A DNA stretch of 64,000 nt from Acetoanaerobium sticklandii (GTDB lineage Bacteria > Bacillota > Clostridia > Peptostreptococcales > Filifactoraceae). The stretch covers positions 2,375,001 to 2,439,000 of the forward strand of contig NC_014614.1 in assembly GCF_000196455.1 (NCBI RefSeq). The letters run 5' to 3'. The stretch's first letter is position 1; each line of letters begins with the position of its first letter. Made by a program: the position numbers and the translations under genes. Below the pieces are notes generated by a model. It made no database searches. It was not told the origin of the DNA and saw only the letters and a program-made list of their open reading frames with translations. Below, piece by piece: positions 8,791 to 15,732 of this stretch.

Positions 8791-9789
8791 TTATCTTAAG
8801 CTTTCTCTTATCCTAGGGTCAATTTGCTTATATACCCTGTCAGCAAAATAATTCATAGCAAGAACTATAACTGTCATAAATAAAAATATACCTTGAATAA
8901 GTGTATAGTCTCTCATAGCTATAGCTGATCTCATCATAGTTCCAAGTCCTGGATATTTAAATACATTTTCAACAAGTACAGCTCCACCCATCATAGTTCC
9001 CATATTCATAAAAAAATGAGTAACCATAGGCAAAAGCGCATTTTTAAGGCCATGTACAAATAACACTCTATGATTTTTAAGGCCCTTAGCCTTAGCTGTT
9101 TTTATATAGGCTTTATCCATAACTTTAATTAAACTAGCCCTGCTAAGCAGATAGTAATGACCCATCATTGCGATCGCAAGTGAAGTAACAGGAAGTACAG
9201 CGTGTCTTATTTTATCGTATAGATTAAAAGTAAGGCTACCTCCTTCACTAAAATGAGTCATCCCTCCAGATAGCGGAAACCATTTTAAATTTGCTGCAAA
9301 TATAAATAGTAGCAAAAGCCCTATCAGAAATGAAGGGATTTCTGATAAGGCAACAAATAAAAAGTTAAGCAATTTGTCTAAGCTAGAGCCTTTATAATAT
9401 GCACTAATACATCCAAAAGCTATTCCAAATAAAGCAGACAAAAAAGAAGCACTTATTACTATAAAAAATGTCCATCCTAACCTATCTACTATTATTTTAG
9501 CTACCTTTTCCTTATAAAAAATACTGTAGCCAAGGTCTCCTTTTAGTAGATTTTTAATATAGCTTCCTGCTTGAGCTATCATAGGCTTGTCTAGTCCATA
9601 ATAAGCCTTATATTTTTCTATATCCTCCTGAGCAAAAACCGAGTTCACTTGTCCTTCATCAGATGACAAGAAAGTAAAAGGGTCCCCAGGCATTAGTCTT
9701 GGAATCAGAAAATTGATCGATAGTATAAAGCATAGCGCTATTAAATATTGCTGTAATTTATAGCTTTTTTTCTTCATTATAAAAGTCAC
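8791..9789 (-). CDS. Peptide/nickel ABC transporter permease (DppB-like)
   Basis: This 332-residue permease is of the DppB/OppB/NikB type: one N-terminal membrane helix, the family motif MPGDPF near residue 35, YGLDKPMIAQ, then five membrane helices and the coupling motif YIKTAKAKGL. Its GTG start at 9789 shares its first base with the TAG stop of the binding-protein gene; an ATG at 9777 (residue 5) is an alternative. The overlap implies coupled translation with the binding protein. Together with the DppC-like subunit it forms the translocation pore. Confidence 0.92.
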   Translation of the reverse strand: MTFIMKKKSYKLQQYLIALCFILSINFLIPRLMPGDPFTFLSSDEGQVNSVFAQEDIEKYKAYYGLDKPMIAQAGSYIKNLLKGDLGYSIFYKEKVAKIIVDRLGWTFFIVISASFLSALFGIAFGCISAYYKGSSLDKLLNFLFVALSEIPSFLIGLLLLFIFAANLKWFPLSGGMTHFSEGGSLTFNLYDKIRHAVLPVTSLAIAMMGHYYLLSRASLIKVMDKAYIKTAKAKGLKNHRVLFVHGLKNALLPMVTHFFMNMGTMMGGAVLVENVFKYPGLGTMMRSAIAMRDYTLIQGIFLFMTVIVLAMNYFADRVYKQIDPRIRESLR

Positions 9790-11375
9790 TACCTCTCAAG
9801 GTACGATAATTTACTATGTTCTAAACTATGGTGATCAAACATGTTCATCCAACCATCATACTTGGTTTTATTATATATTGTATATCCAGAAGTATAATAA
9901 ATCGGTAGCATAGGAAGATCTTCTCCTATCATTTTTTGAAGCTCAAACACCATCTCTTTTCTCTTTTGCTCATCTAACTCTTTACTTTGCATATCAGCCA
10001 AAGCTTTAATATCTTCATTTTCATATCCTGGAATAACATTTGTCGCTACTGAACCAGAGCCTCCTTTAGCTGATGAGAAAAATGAAGTTTTTAGCATATT
10101 GGCATCTGCTCCCCAGCCACCATGACCTATAATAGCGACTTGGAAATCTCCATTTTTTACAGCTGCATCTCTAGTTTTTGTATCTGCCGGTTTTATGTCT
10201 ATTTTAATTCCTGCTTTTTCTAAGCTGATTTTCATAAGCTCTGCAAGTTTGATTTCATTACTTGAATTTCCAATAAGTAGTTCAAAACCAAGAGTATTTT
10301 CTCCTAATAATTCTTTTGATTTTTCTATATCAAAGTCATATTTTGGCACATCGCTGTTATACCAGATGTGGTCAGGGGGAAGATAGCCACTGCTTCCTGG
10401 TTTAGCAGCTCCTCTTTCCACTTTATCAATAAGTTCATTTACATCAATTGCATGAGCAACAGCTTTTCTAACATCAGCTTGCTTAAGTGCTGGAATTTTT
10501 TCTATATTAAACACCATTTTGTATCCCCAAAAAGCTGGATTTTCAACTACTGTAAAATTCTCATCAGCTTTATATCTATCAAGTAAGTCTGTTCCTACTG
10601 ATACCATATCAATTTCTTGATTTTCAAAAGCTAAAATAGAGTCGCTAACTGGTGCAAACTGAACTTTCATAACTCTTTGCTTTGGTCCGTAGTAATCTTC
10701 AAAAGCTGTGAATTCATATGTAGCTTGCTCCATATTGTAATTTGTTAGCTTATAAGGTCCACACCCTATGGTAGCTTCTGGTGCTGTAAATGTATTAGGG
10801 TCGGTTACATTTCCCCAAATATGTTTTGGAATAATTTTCACCTTACCAATAGTGTCAAGTGCAACTGCACTTTTTTGTTCTAGTACAAAGGTCACCGCGT
10901 TGTCATCTTCTAGCTTTATCTCTTTTATAAACTCTTTGCCATTCATCATTACTCCATTAGATACTGGTGGATATTTTGCAAAATATTCAAAGCTGAATTT
11001 AATATCATCTACGGTTACATCCTCACCGTCATGCCATTTCATACCTTCATTCATGAAAAATTTATACTCTAATCCATCCTCAGATACCTCATATGATTTC
11101 GCCATCCATGGAATAAGTCCATTTTCATCTCTTTCTAAAAGAGAATCAAAAATCATTTGCATTTTGTATATTCCTGGCCCTCTTGAGTAATGAGTAAATG
11201 GACTAGGATATCCCCAGTCTTCAGTTGCAAGTTTAATTACTTCAACCACACCTTGTTCTTCCTTCGCTTCCTCAGTTGTTTTTTCAGTTGAATCAATTGC
11301 TTGTGAACATCCGCTTAGCACTAGTATACAAGATAATGCTATAGCTCCCACGAATTTCATTGCTTTGAATTTCAT
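9789..11375 (-). CDS. Peptide/nickel ABC transporter solute-binding lipoprotein
   Basis: This 528-residue family 5 extracellular solute-binding protein starts with a lipoprotein signal, lipobox LSGC with the lipidated cysteine near residue 23, so it is anchored on the outer face of the membrane. The mature part has the family features YEVSEDGLEYKFFMNEGMKW, HDGEDVTVDDIKFSFEYF and, near the C-terminus, LPMLPIYYTSGYTIYN. GGAGG precedes the ATG at 11375. It delivers ligand to the two permeases encoded downstream. The sequence does not decide between oligopeptides and metal complexes; the linked methyltransferase might modify or make the ligand, which is only inference. Confidence 0.92.
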   Translation of the reverse strand: MKFKAMKFVGAIALSCILVLSGCSQAIDSTEKTTEEAKEEQGVVEVIKLATEDWGYPSPFTHYSRGPGIYKMQMIFDSLLERDENGLIPWMAKSYEVSEDGLEYKFFMNEGMKWHDGEDVTVDDIKFSFEYFAKYPPVSNGVMMNGKEFIKEIKLEDDNAVTFVLEQKSAVALDTIGKVKIIPKHIWGNVTDPNTFTAPEATIGCGPYKLTNYNMEQATYEFTAFEDYYGPKQRVMKVQFAPVSDSILAFENQEIDMVSVGTDLLDRYKADENFTVVENPAFWGYKMVFNIEKIPALKQADVRKAVAHAIDVNELIDKVERGAAKPGSSGYLPPDHIWYNSDVPKYDFDIEKSKELLGENTLGFELLIGNSSNEIKLAELMKISLEKAGIKIDIKPADTKTRDAAVKNGDFQVAIIGHGGWGADANMLKTSFFSSAKGGSGSVATNVIPGYENEDIKALADMQSKELDEQKRKEMVFELQKMIGEDLPMLPIYYTSGYTIYNKTKYDGWMNMFDHHSLEHSKLSYLER

Positions 11376-11447
11376 AAAACAATACCTCCAATCATATGTA
11401 AACTTTCATTAGCAATTTTATATAGGCCTATATAATCTTTGTTTTTT

Positions 11448-12278
11448 TTATAAAACCTTCCATATAAGTGCAGCAGATTTTGACTTCATATTTTCTTCTA
11501 CTATATTATTATCTTCTTTACTCCTGATAAACTTTTCTATTTGCTCTATCTCTTCTTTACTTATATCTTTAGCACTTGATTTTGCTTTTTGAGTATACAT
11601 ATCTATCAAATCTCTTGTTTCATATGTATGTACATGCTCTCTTTCGTAATATTCAATCTCAGGATGCATTCCCATATTCCAAAGAATATTAAAAGCATAG
11701 TAGATTTTATTTTGCTTTTCTTCGTCTTTGTCTTTTTTTAGTATTTTTTCTCTTATCTCATCCCAAATACTATCTTGCCTATAAACAAATCCACTAAGAT
11801 AACAATAGCTTCTAGATGCATCAATCATCTTAATAAGAGATTCATAGCTACTAACAGCCGGCGTCATAGATGCAAATACCAAATCATACTGTTTAGTAAA
11901 CCTGTCTGTATCTGTGTCAAGTTCTTCCCAACTCGATTGAAATGCTGATATGTTTTTTAATCCTTCTTTTTGTGCATTTTCTTTTAGATATTTGACCATT
12001 TCCTCGGAGATATCTAAAGCAGTCACCTCACTTACAAGCTTTGCGAATGGTATAGCATAATTGCCTGGTCCTGCTCCTATATCAAGTACTTTGCTATCTT
12101 TAGTTATAATTCCTTTTCCAAAAAAAGCTTCTGCAAGCTGAGATTTTCTCTGATTTTTTTCATACACTCCTTTATTATAGCTGTGAGCTTTTGTATCCCA
12201 AAAAACTCTAGTTTCTTCTATATTCATTTTCCTTTCTTCTCTCCAATTTTTTATAAAAGTCTCATTAAAATTATTCAT
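11448..12278 (-). CDS. Class I SAM-dependent methyltransferase, first gene of the transporter operon
   Basis: This 276-residue protein has the SAM-binding motif I VLDIGAGPGNYAIPFA, motif II acidic residue in VTALDISEEMV and the motif YDLVFASMTPAV. The C-terminal third is charged and helical and may set substrate specificity. It lies about 70 bases upstream of the binding-protein gene on the same strand, so it is probably the first cistron of the transporter operon. The start at 12278 follows AGGAGT with 6 bases spacing; a second ATG at 12227 also has a good site (AAAGGAAA). The substrate is unknown. Similar methyltransferase-plus-nickel/peptide-transporter pairings could point to a small metal-binding ligand, but nothing here proves it. 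Confidence 0.85.
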   Translation of the reverse strand: MNNFNETFIKNWREERKMNIEETRVFWDTKAHSYNKGVYEKNQRKSQLAEAFFGKGIITKDSKVLDIGAGPGNYAIPFAKLVSEVTALDISEEMVKYLKENAQKEGLKNISAFQSSWEELDTDTDRFTKQYDLVFASMTPAVSSYESLIKMIDASRSYCYLSGFVYRQDSIWDEIREKILKKDKDEEKQNKIYYAFNILWNMGMHPEIEYYEREHVHTYETRDLIDMYTQKAKSSAKDISKEEIEQIEKFIRSKEDNNIVEENMKSKSAALIWKVL

Positions 12279-12329
12279 CTAATCACTCCTAAGCTATTTT
12301 ATAAATTATCTTCTAATTTAATATAAGCA

Positions 12330-12343
12330 CAAATATATATTTG
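12330..12343. promoter_or_regulatory. Perfect 14-base palindrome upstream of the methyltransferase
   Basis: CAAATATATATTTG is a perfect palindrome located between the leader terminator (12380-12433) and the methyltransferase start. It could be an operator, but it is AT-only in its centre and could also arise by chance. Confidence 0.25.
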
Positions 12344-12379
12344 CCTAATTATAATATGTTGCGAGTATTTTTATCGTAC

Positions 12380-12433
12380 AAAAAAACCACGAATTTATTC
12401 CCTGTCTTTCTAGACAGTTAATAACCTTCGTGG
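12380..12433 (-). terminator. Promoter-proximal terminator in the leader of the methyltransferase/transporter operon
   Basis: On the reverse strand CCACGAA (12433-12427) pairs with TTCGTGG (12393-12387); inside is a second hairpin, CTGTCT with AGACAG around a four-base loop. Seven T follow the outer stem. It lies only a few bases downstream of a good promoter and about 100 bases before the first gene of the operon, the arrangement of an attenuator or of a very short RNA. Confidence 0.7.
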
Positions 12434-12443
12434 CTACATTTAA

Positions 12444-12472
12444 ATCATACTCTTATGTTATTTAATTGTCAA
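12444..12472 (-). promoter_or_regulatory. Sigma-A promoter of the methyltransferase/transporter leader
   Basis: The reverse strand has a consensus TTGACA (12472-12467), a 17-base spacer and TATGAT (12449-12444). The predicted start near 12437 lies almost at the first base of the terminator stem, so the initial transcript would be roughly 57 bases unless read-through occurs. Confidence 0.65.
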
Positions 12473-12548
12473 TAAGTATTGTATAAATAATCACAACTCT
12501 TAAGGCATTAATTATTCTATATCCAAGTGAAATTGCATTGCTAAACCA

Positions 12549-12577
12549 TTGACTAAATTGCTAAAATAAATTAAGAT
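12549..12577 (+). promoter_or_regulatory. Sigma-A promoter of a short RNA upstream of the FmdE-like gene
   Basis: TTGACT (12549-12554), a 17-base spacer and TAAGAT (12572-12577) make a convincing vegetative promoter. The start would be near 12584, followed within about 25 bases by a strong terminator. Confidence 0.6.
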
Positions 12578-12583
12578 ATATCT

Positions 12584-12640
12584 ATGGTGTATGAAGCACC
12601 TTTTCCAAAAGTCTGAAGGCTTCCTTCAGACTTTTTCTTT
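12584..12640 (+). ncRNA. Candidate short leader RNA ending in a strong terminator
   Basis: The RNA predicted from the promoter at 12549-12577 would begin with a small GGTG/CACC hairpin and then the terminator: a perfect 13-pair stem (AAAAGTCTGAAGG 12607-12619 with its complement 12623-12635), a three-base loop and a T-rich tail. It also contains ATG followed by nine codons and a TGA inside the stem (12584-12616), but without a ribosome-binding site. No gene precedes it on this strand. It is either an attenuated leader of the FmdE-like gene, whose start is 134 bases further on, or a free small RNA. Confidence 0.45.
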
Positions 12641-12773
12641 TACCATTTTACACCAAATAAGTCTAATATTTTAATCTGTCAATTAAATTTTCAGATTATA
12701 TTAATGCATTATTATTCATTGTTTTTTAACATTATTTACTATTTATGCATTTCTATTGAGGGGGATATTAAGT

Positions 12774-13295
12774 ATGGAACAATTATGGAAAGATACTGCT
12801 AAATTTCACGGCCATCAGTGCCAAGGTTTAGCAATTGGATTTAAAGCAGCACTTGCAGCTAGAGAATATTTTGAAATCAGTAGCACTGATGACGAAGATT
12901 TAGTTTGTATTTCAGAAAACGATGCCTGTGGAATCGATGCTATTCAGTACTTACTAAAATGTACAGTCGGTAAGGGAAATCTCCTTATAAAAATGAGAGG
13001 AAAATCTGCCTACAACTTCTTTGATCGCACTAAAAATCGTTCGATTAGATTAGTTTTAAAAGATATGAACAAAGATATGACAAGAGAAGAAAAGCAGAAC
13101 TATCTTCTTAACCATGATAGTAAAGAATTATTTGATTACACTGAAGTTAGACATCAAATACCTGAAAGAGCTAGAATATTTAATAATGTAACATGTAGTA
13201 ATTGCGGTGAAAAATTAGCAGAGCATTTTGCTCGAATCCAAGATAATAAACCAGTATGTATAGATTGCTTTACTGAATACAAAAGATTTGATTAA
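12774..13295 (+). CDS. FmdE-family protein with C-terminal zinc ribbon
   Basis: This 173-residue protein belongs to the FmdE family, named after a subunit linked to formylmethanofuran dehydrogenase but widespread in bacteria lacking that enzyme. The N-terminal domain has the signature FHGHQCQG (H12, H14, C16) and C45/C52, and the C-terminus has a zinc ribbon (C141, C144, C162, C165). Members are often found near molybdenum/tungsten enzymes or cofactor genes; none is adjacent here. I place the start at ATG 12774, about 9 bases after GAGGGGG; the frame is open further upstream to a TTG at 12756, but that would put the ribosome-binding site inside the gene. It converges with the Mrp gene across a shared terminator. 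The exact function is unknown. Confidence 0.85.
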   Translation: MEQLWKDTAKFHGHQCQGLAIGFKAALAAREYFEISSTDDEDLVCISENDACGIDAIQYLLKCTVGKGNLLIKMRGKSAYNFFDRTKNRSIRLVLKDMNKDMTREEKQNYLLNHDSKELFDYTEVRHQIPERARIFNNVTCSNCGEKLAEHFARIQDNKPVCIDCFTEYKRFD

Positions 13296-13326
13296 AAAAA
13301 GCCGGGAAATTATTCCCAGCTTTTTT
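13295..13326. terminator. Bidirectional terminator between the FmdE-like gene and mrp
   Basis: AAAAAAGCCGGGAA (13295-13308) pairs with TTCCCAGCTTTTTT (13313-13326), with one C-A mismatch and a four-base loop. T-runs on both strands let it serve both convergent genes. Confidence 0.85.
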
Positions 13327-14201
13327 TATAAAAGAGGATTAAGACTTTCTTTTTTTTCGCTAACCGGAGTAGTTTTTTTAGAATTGACAAATTCTATCAC
13401 TTTATCTGAAACGCTATCCATACAAGAATGGATTTCTGTTTCGTACATCACATGAGATGACATATTTGCAACCTTTGAAGACATTGGAAGCTCTCCTAGT
13501 AACTTTATGTCTAGTCTTTTTAGATATGATTCAATATCATTTTTTTCAAATAATTCTATTTTTGTAGTGCAATCTGGGCAAAGTACATAGCTCATATTTT
13601 GAACTAGCCCTAAGATAGGCACATTCATTTTTTTAGCCATATTTATAGATTTTGCAACTATCATAGATACCATATCGTGAGGTGTAGACACTACCACAGC
13701 TCCAGTAAGAGGGATAGACTGCATAACAGTAAGTGATACATCTCCAGTTCCTGGAGGCATATCTATAAGTAAATAGTCTAATTCTCCCCAGTAAACATCA
13801 GTCCAAAACTGCTTTACAGTTCCAGAAATTATAGGCCCTCTCCATAGCACTGGGCTTTCTTCATCGTCCACTAAATAATTAAGTGACATGGTTGCTATAT
13901 TTTCAGAGGACATAACAGGCATCGCCCCATATTCTGTAGATAATGCCTGACCATCCTTTATCCCAAATAGTCTAGGAATACTAGGTCCTGTTACATCTGC
14001 ATCGAGTACCCCTACTTTGTAACCTAACTTAGTAAGTTTTTTTGCAAGTAGTGCAGTTACTGTAGATTTACCAACTCCACCTTTTCCACTCATAACAGCA
14101 ATTACATTTTTTACTTGATTGTGAACATTGTTTTCTACCATACATGAAGCTGAATCTTGAGTACAGCCAGAAGCTGACGGACAAGTATTGCATGATGACA
14201 T
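13326..14201 (-). CDS. Mrp/NBP35-family P-loop ATPase (Fe-S carrier)
   Basis: This 291-residue ATPase has the deviant Walker A GKGGVGKST (39-47) typical of the Mrp/ApbC/NBP35 group, DADVTGPSIPRLFG, and IDMPPGTGDVSLT. A CPDC pair (YVLCPDCTTKI) probably holds the bridging Fe-S cluster, and extra cysteines crowd the N-terminus (C4, C7, C13, C20), as in NBP35-like proteins. The family assembles or transfers [4Fe-4S] clusters. It lies directly downstream of the DUF134 gene and the Fur-family gene on the same strand, so the operon probably links Fe-S or metal supply to a metal sensor. Confidence 0.92.
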   Translation of the reverse strand: MSSCNTCPSASGCTQDSASCMVENNVHNQVKNVIAVMSGKGGVGKSTVTALLAKKLTKLGYKVGVLDADVTGPSIPRLFGIKDGQALSTEYGAMPVMSSENIATMSLNYLVDDEESPVLWRGPIISGTVKQFWTDVYWGELDYLLIDMPPGTGDVSLTVMQSIPLTGAVVVSTPHDMVSMIVAKSINMAKKMNVPILGLVQNMSYVLCPDCTTKIELFEKNDIESYLKRLDIKLLGELPMSSKVANMSSHVMYETEIHSCMDSVSDKVIEFVNSKKTTPVSEKKESLNPLL

Positions 14202-14249
14202 TTATACCACCTAAACCTTTCATATATATATATTGTTTTTTATAGCCTT

Positions 14250-14702
14250 CTACTTTTGAATCTTAATATCTCCTCTGCACCATTTTCTACAGCCTTCTAT
14301 TTTTTTAGTACAAAGCACCTCAGTAGTCCCACACACTGGACATACTTCTTTATCCTCTAATTTAGTTATTTTATAACTTTTTTTACATTTATCGCAGTAA
14401 AACTCACACCTTGCAGAAATATAATTTCCGCCTCCTATTTTAATCGCTTTGCCTTCGGTTAGGCTCATAGCCACTTTTTTTCTAGCACTGTCTATTATAT
14501 TTTGAAATGTTTGTCTAGATACATTCATTCTTTTTGCACATTCTTCTTGATTTAATCCTTCAATATCTTTTAGCCTCATAGCTTCTAGCTCTTCCATCAT
14601 TATATCTATCTGCTCTAGCTTGCACGAGGGTACTCCCATCGGCACAAAATAAGTAGAATCAGGAAAAAACTCCACTCTTCTATATATCTTTGGTCTTGGC
14701 AA
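14250..14702 (-). CDS. DUF134 family DNA-binding protein with zinc ribbon
   Basis: This 150-residue protein matches DUF134 (UPF0251). It begins MPRPKIYRRVEFFP, has a helix-turn-helix (GLNQEECAKRMNVSRQTFQN, about 54-73) and a C-terminal zinc ribbon with CEFYCDKCKK and CPVCGTTEV. Such proteins are thought to regulate Fe-S or molybdenum/nitrogenase-cofactor-like genes and are commonly encoded beside Mrp ATPases, as here, 48 bases upstream. The Fur-family gene ends 31 bases before it, so the three genes are probably one operon. The DNA target is not known. Confidence 0.88.
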   Translation of the reverse strand: MPRPKIYRRVEFFPDSTYFVPMGVPSCKLEQIDIMMEELEAMRLKDIEGLNQEECAKRMNVSRQTFQNIIDSARKKVAMSLTEGKAIKIGGGNYISARCEFYCDKCKKSYKITKLEDKEVCPVCGTTEVLCTKKIEGCRKWCRGDIKIQK

Positions 14703-14733
14703 AATAATCTACTCCTTACGTAAATAAAACAAT

Positions 14734-15213
14734 TTATTCTTTTAATTTCTTGCAATCACTGCAAATACCTTTAAAAGTAAACACAGAATCATAGATTAAT
14801 AAATCCCCTTCTTCTATTAATCTATTTAGTTTAAGATATTCATAGTATAGCTTATTATCTTCAATATCCATTATTTTTCCACAATTCGTACATTTGAAAT
14901 GAATATGTATAGGCTTTCCACCAAATATCTTCATCTCATAATAAGCCTTTCCTTCTACATTTATTTCAGTAATTATCCCTAAATTTTTGAAAGAATCTAA
15001 ATTTCTATATAAAGTAGCTATTCCAATATTATTAACCTTCAACTTTTCATGGAGCTCATTGATAGTCATATGCTCTTTCGAAGAAAGCAAGGCTTCTAAT
15101 ATGAGCTGTTTTTGTATAGTAAATTTCAAGTTTTCTCTCTCTATTATACTCTTAATCTTCTGTAATTCATTACTCCAAGCAGAACCTGTTTTATTATTTC
15201 TATCATCTTCCAT
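14734..15213 (-). CDS. Fur-family metal-dependent repressor
   Basis: This 159-residue protein has the Fur fold: N-terminal winged helix with LKVNNIGIATLYRNLDSF (recognition region) and a C-terminal dimerisation domain with HIHFKCTNCGK and a second pair CSDCKK at the end, together the structural zinc site. The family includes Fur, PerR and Zur; the sequence alone does not decide which. It is the first gene of the operon with DUF134 and Mrp proteins and is divergent from the selenocysteine glutaredoxin. An imperfect palindrome lies at its own transcription start (separate entry), suggesting autoregulation. GGAGG precedes the ATG. Confidence 0.9.
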   Translation of the reverse strand: MEDDRNNKTGSAWSNELQKIKSIIERENLKFTIQKQLILEALLSSKEHMTINELHEKLKVNNIGIATLYRNLDSFKNLGIITEINVEGKAYYEMKIFGGKPIHIHFKCTNCGKIMDIEDNKLYYEYLKLNRLIEEGDLLIYDSVFTFKGICSDCKKLKE

Positions 15214-15230
15214 GGATATACCTCCATTTC

Positions 15231-15281
15231 GTTATTGGCATTTGCTAATTACATTTTATGATTTATATTAACTACTGTCAA
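15231..15281 (-). promoter_or_regulatory. Promoter and candidate operator of the Fur-family gene
   Basis: The reverse strand has TTGACA (15281-15276), a 17-base spacer and TAAAAT (15258-15253), start near 15246. A 22-base imperfect palindrome at 15231-15252 covers the start; eight of eleven positions in each half match (core ATTxGCA/TGCxAAT). That place and size suit a Fur-family dimer, although the sequence does not match the classical Fur, PerR or Zur boxes I know. Confidence 0.5.
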
Positions 15282-15320
15282 ATAATTTTTAAAATTTATT
15301 TATTATTAACATTTTCTATA

Positions 15321-15349
15321 TTGACTATTATTTCTCGAAATGTTATTAT
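15321..15349 (+). promoter_or_regulatory. Promoter of the selenocysteine glutaredoxin
   Basis: TTGACT (15321-15326), a 17-base spacer and TATTAT (15344-15349) form a strong vegetative promoter. An inverted repeat ATTTC/GAAAT (15330-15341) sits in the spacer and could be a repressor site. Confidence 0.6.
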
Positions 15350-15393
15350 ATTAATATATTCAAATATTACGTTTTATATAGGAGGCATGTTAT

Positions 15394-15627
15394 ATGAAAA
15401 ATGTTAAAGTATTTACTAGCCAAACTTGACCACACTGTCCTGCTGTTAAGAATTATCTAACAGAGAAAAACGTACCTTTCGAAGAGAAAGATATCAATGC
15501 AGACATGGAAGCTAGAAAAGAATTAATTCAAAGAAGAATCATGTCAGTTCCTACAATCATCATCGATGACACAGAGGTTATTGTTGGTTTTGACAAAGAA
15601 AAAATCGACTCAATCTTAGGACTATAA
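15394..15627 (+). CDS. Selenocysteine-containing glutaredoxin-like protein (UGA-decoded)
   Basis: This 77-residue thiol-disulfide oxidoreductase is interrupted at codon 12 by TGA (15427-15429), exactly at the first active-site position of CPxC: the protein reads VFTSQT-Sec-PHCPAVKNYL. The reading frame continues with a full glutaredoxin/NrdH fold (RRIMSVPTIIIDD with the cis-proline, then VIVGFDKEKI) to a TAA. AGGAGG lies 8 bases before the ATG. A hairpin of SECIS type begins 13 bases after the UGA. Sec in glutaredoxin-like proteins is known from Stickland clostridia. A naive ORF call misses the gene because it stops at the TGA. It is monocistronic and divergent from the Fur-family gene. The reductant and substrate are not known. 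Confidence 0.9.
15443..15463 (+). promoter_or_regulatory. SECIS-like hairpin in the glutaredoxin mRNA
   Basis: CTGTTA (15443-15448) pairs perfectly with TAACAG (15458-15463) around a nine-base loop. The stem starts 13 bases after the UGA, a spacing within the range of bacterial SECIS elements that recruit SelB. Bacterial SECIS loops usually carry an exposed G, and one is present at 15450. Confidence 0.6.
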
Positions 15628-15634
15628 TATCGAA

Positions 15635-15668
15635 AAAGCATCTGCAAATTGCAGATGCTTTCTTTTTG
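15635..15668 (+). terminator. Terminator of the selenocysteine glutaredoxin
   Basis: AAAGCATCTGC (15635-15645) pairs perfectly with GCAGATGCTTT (15651-15661) around five bases, followed by a T-rich stretch. It confirms that the transcript continues past the in-frame TGA to the TAA at 15627. Confidence 0.9.
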
Positions 15669-15732
15669 TAAATACAATATAATCTCTATTATCTACTTCG
15701 AATTTATATTACTATAAGGATTTACATCCCTA

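Noticed and set aside
15394..15429. The glutaredoxin could be a pseudogene with a nonsense mutation
   Set aside because: The TGA falls exactly on the active-site cysteine position, the downstream frame is undamaged, and promoter, hairpin and terminator are all in place.
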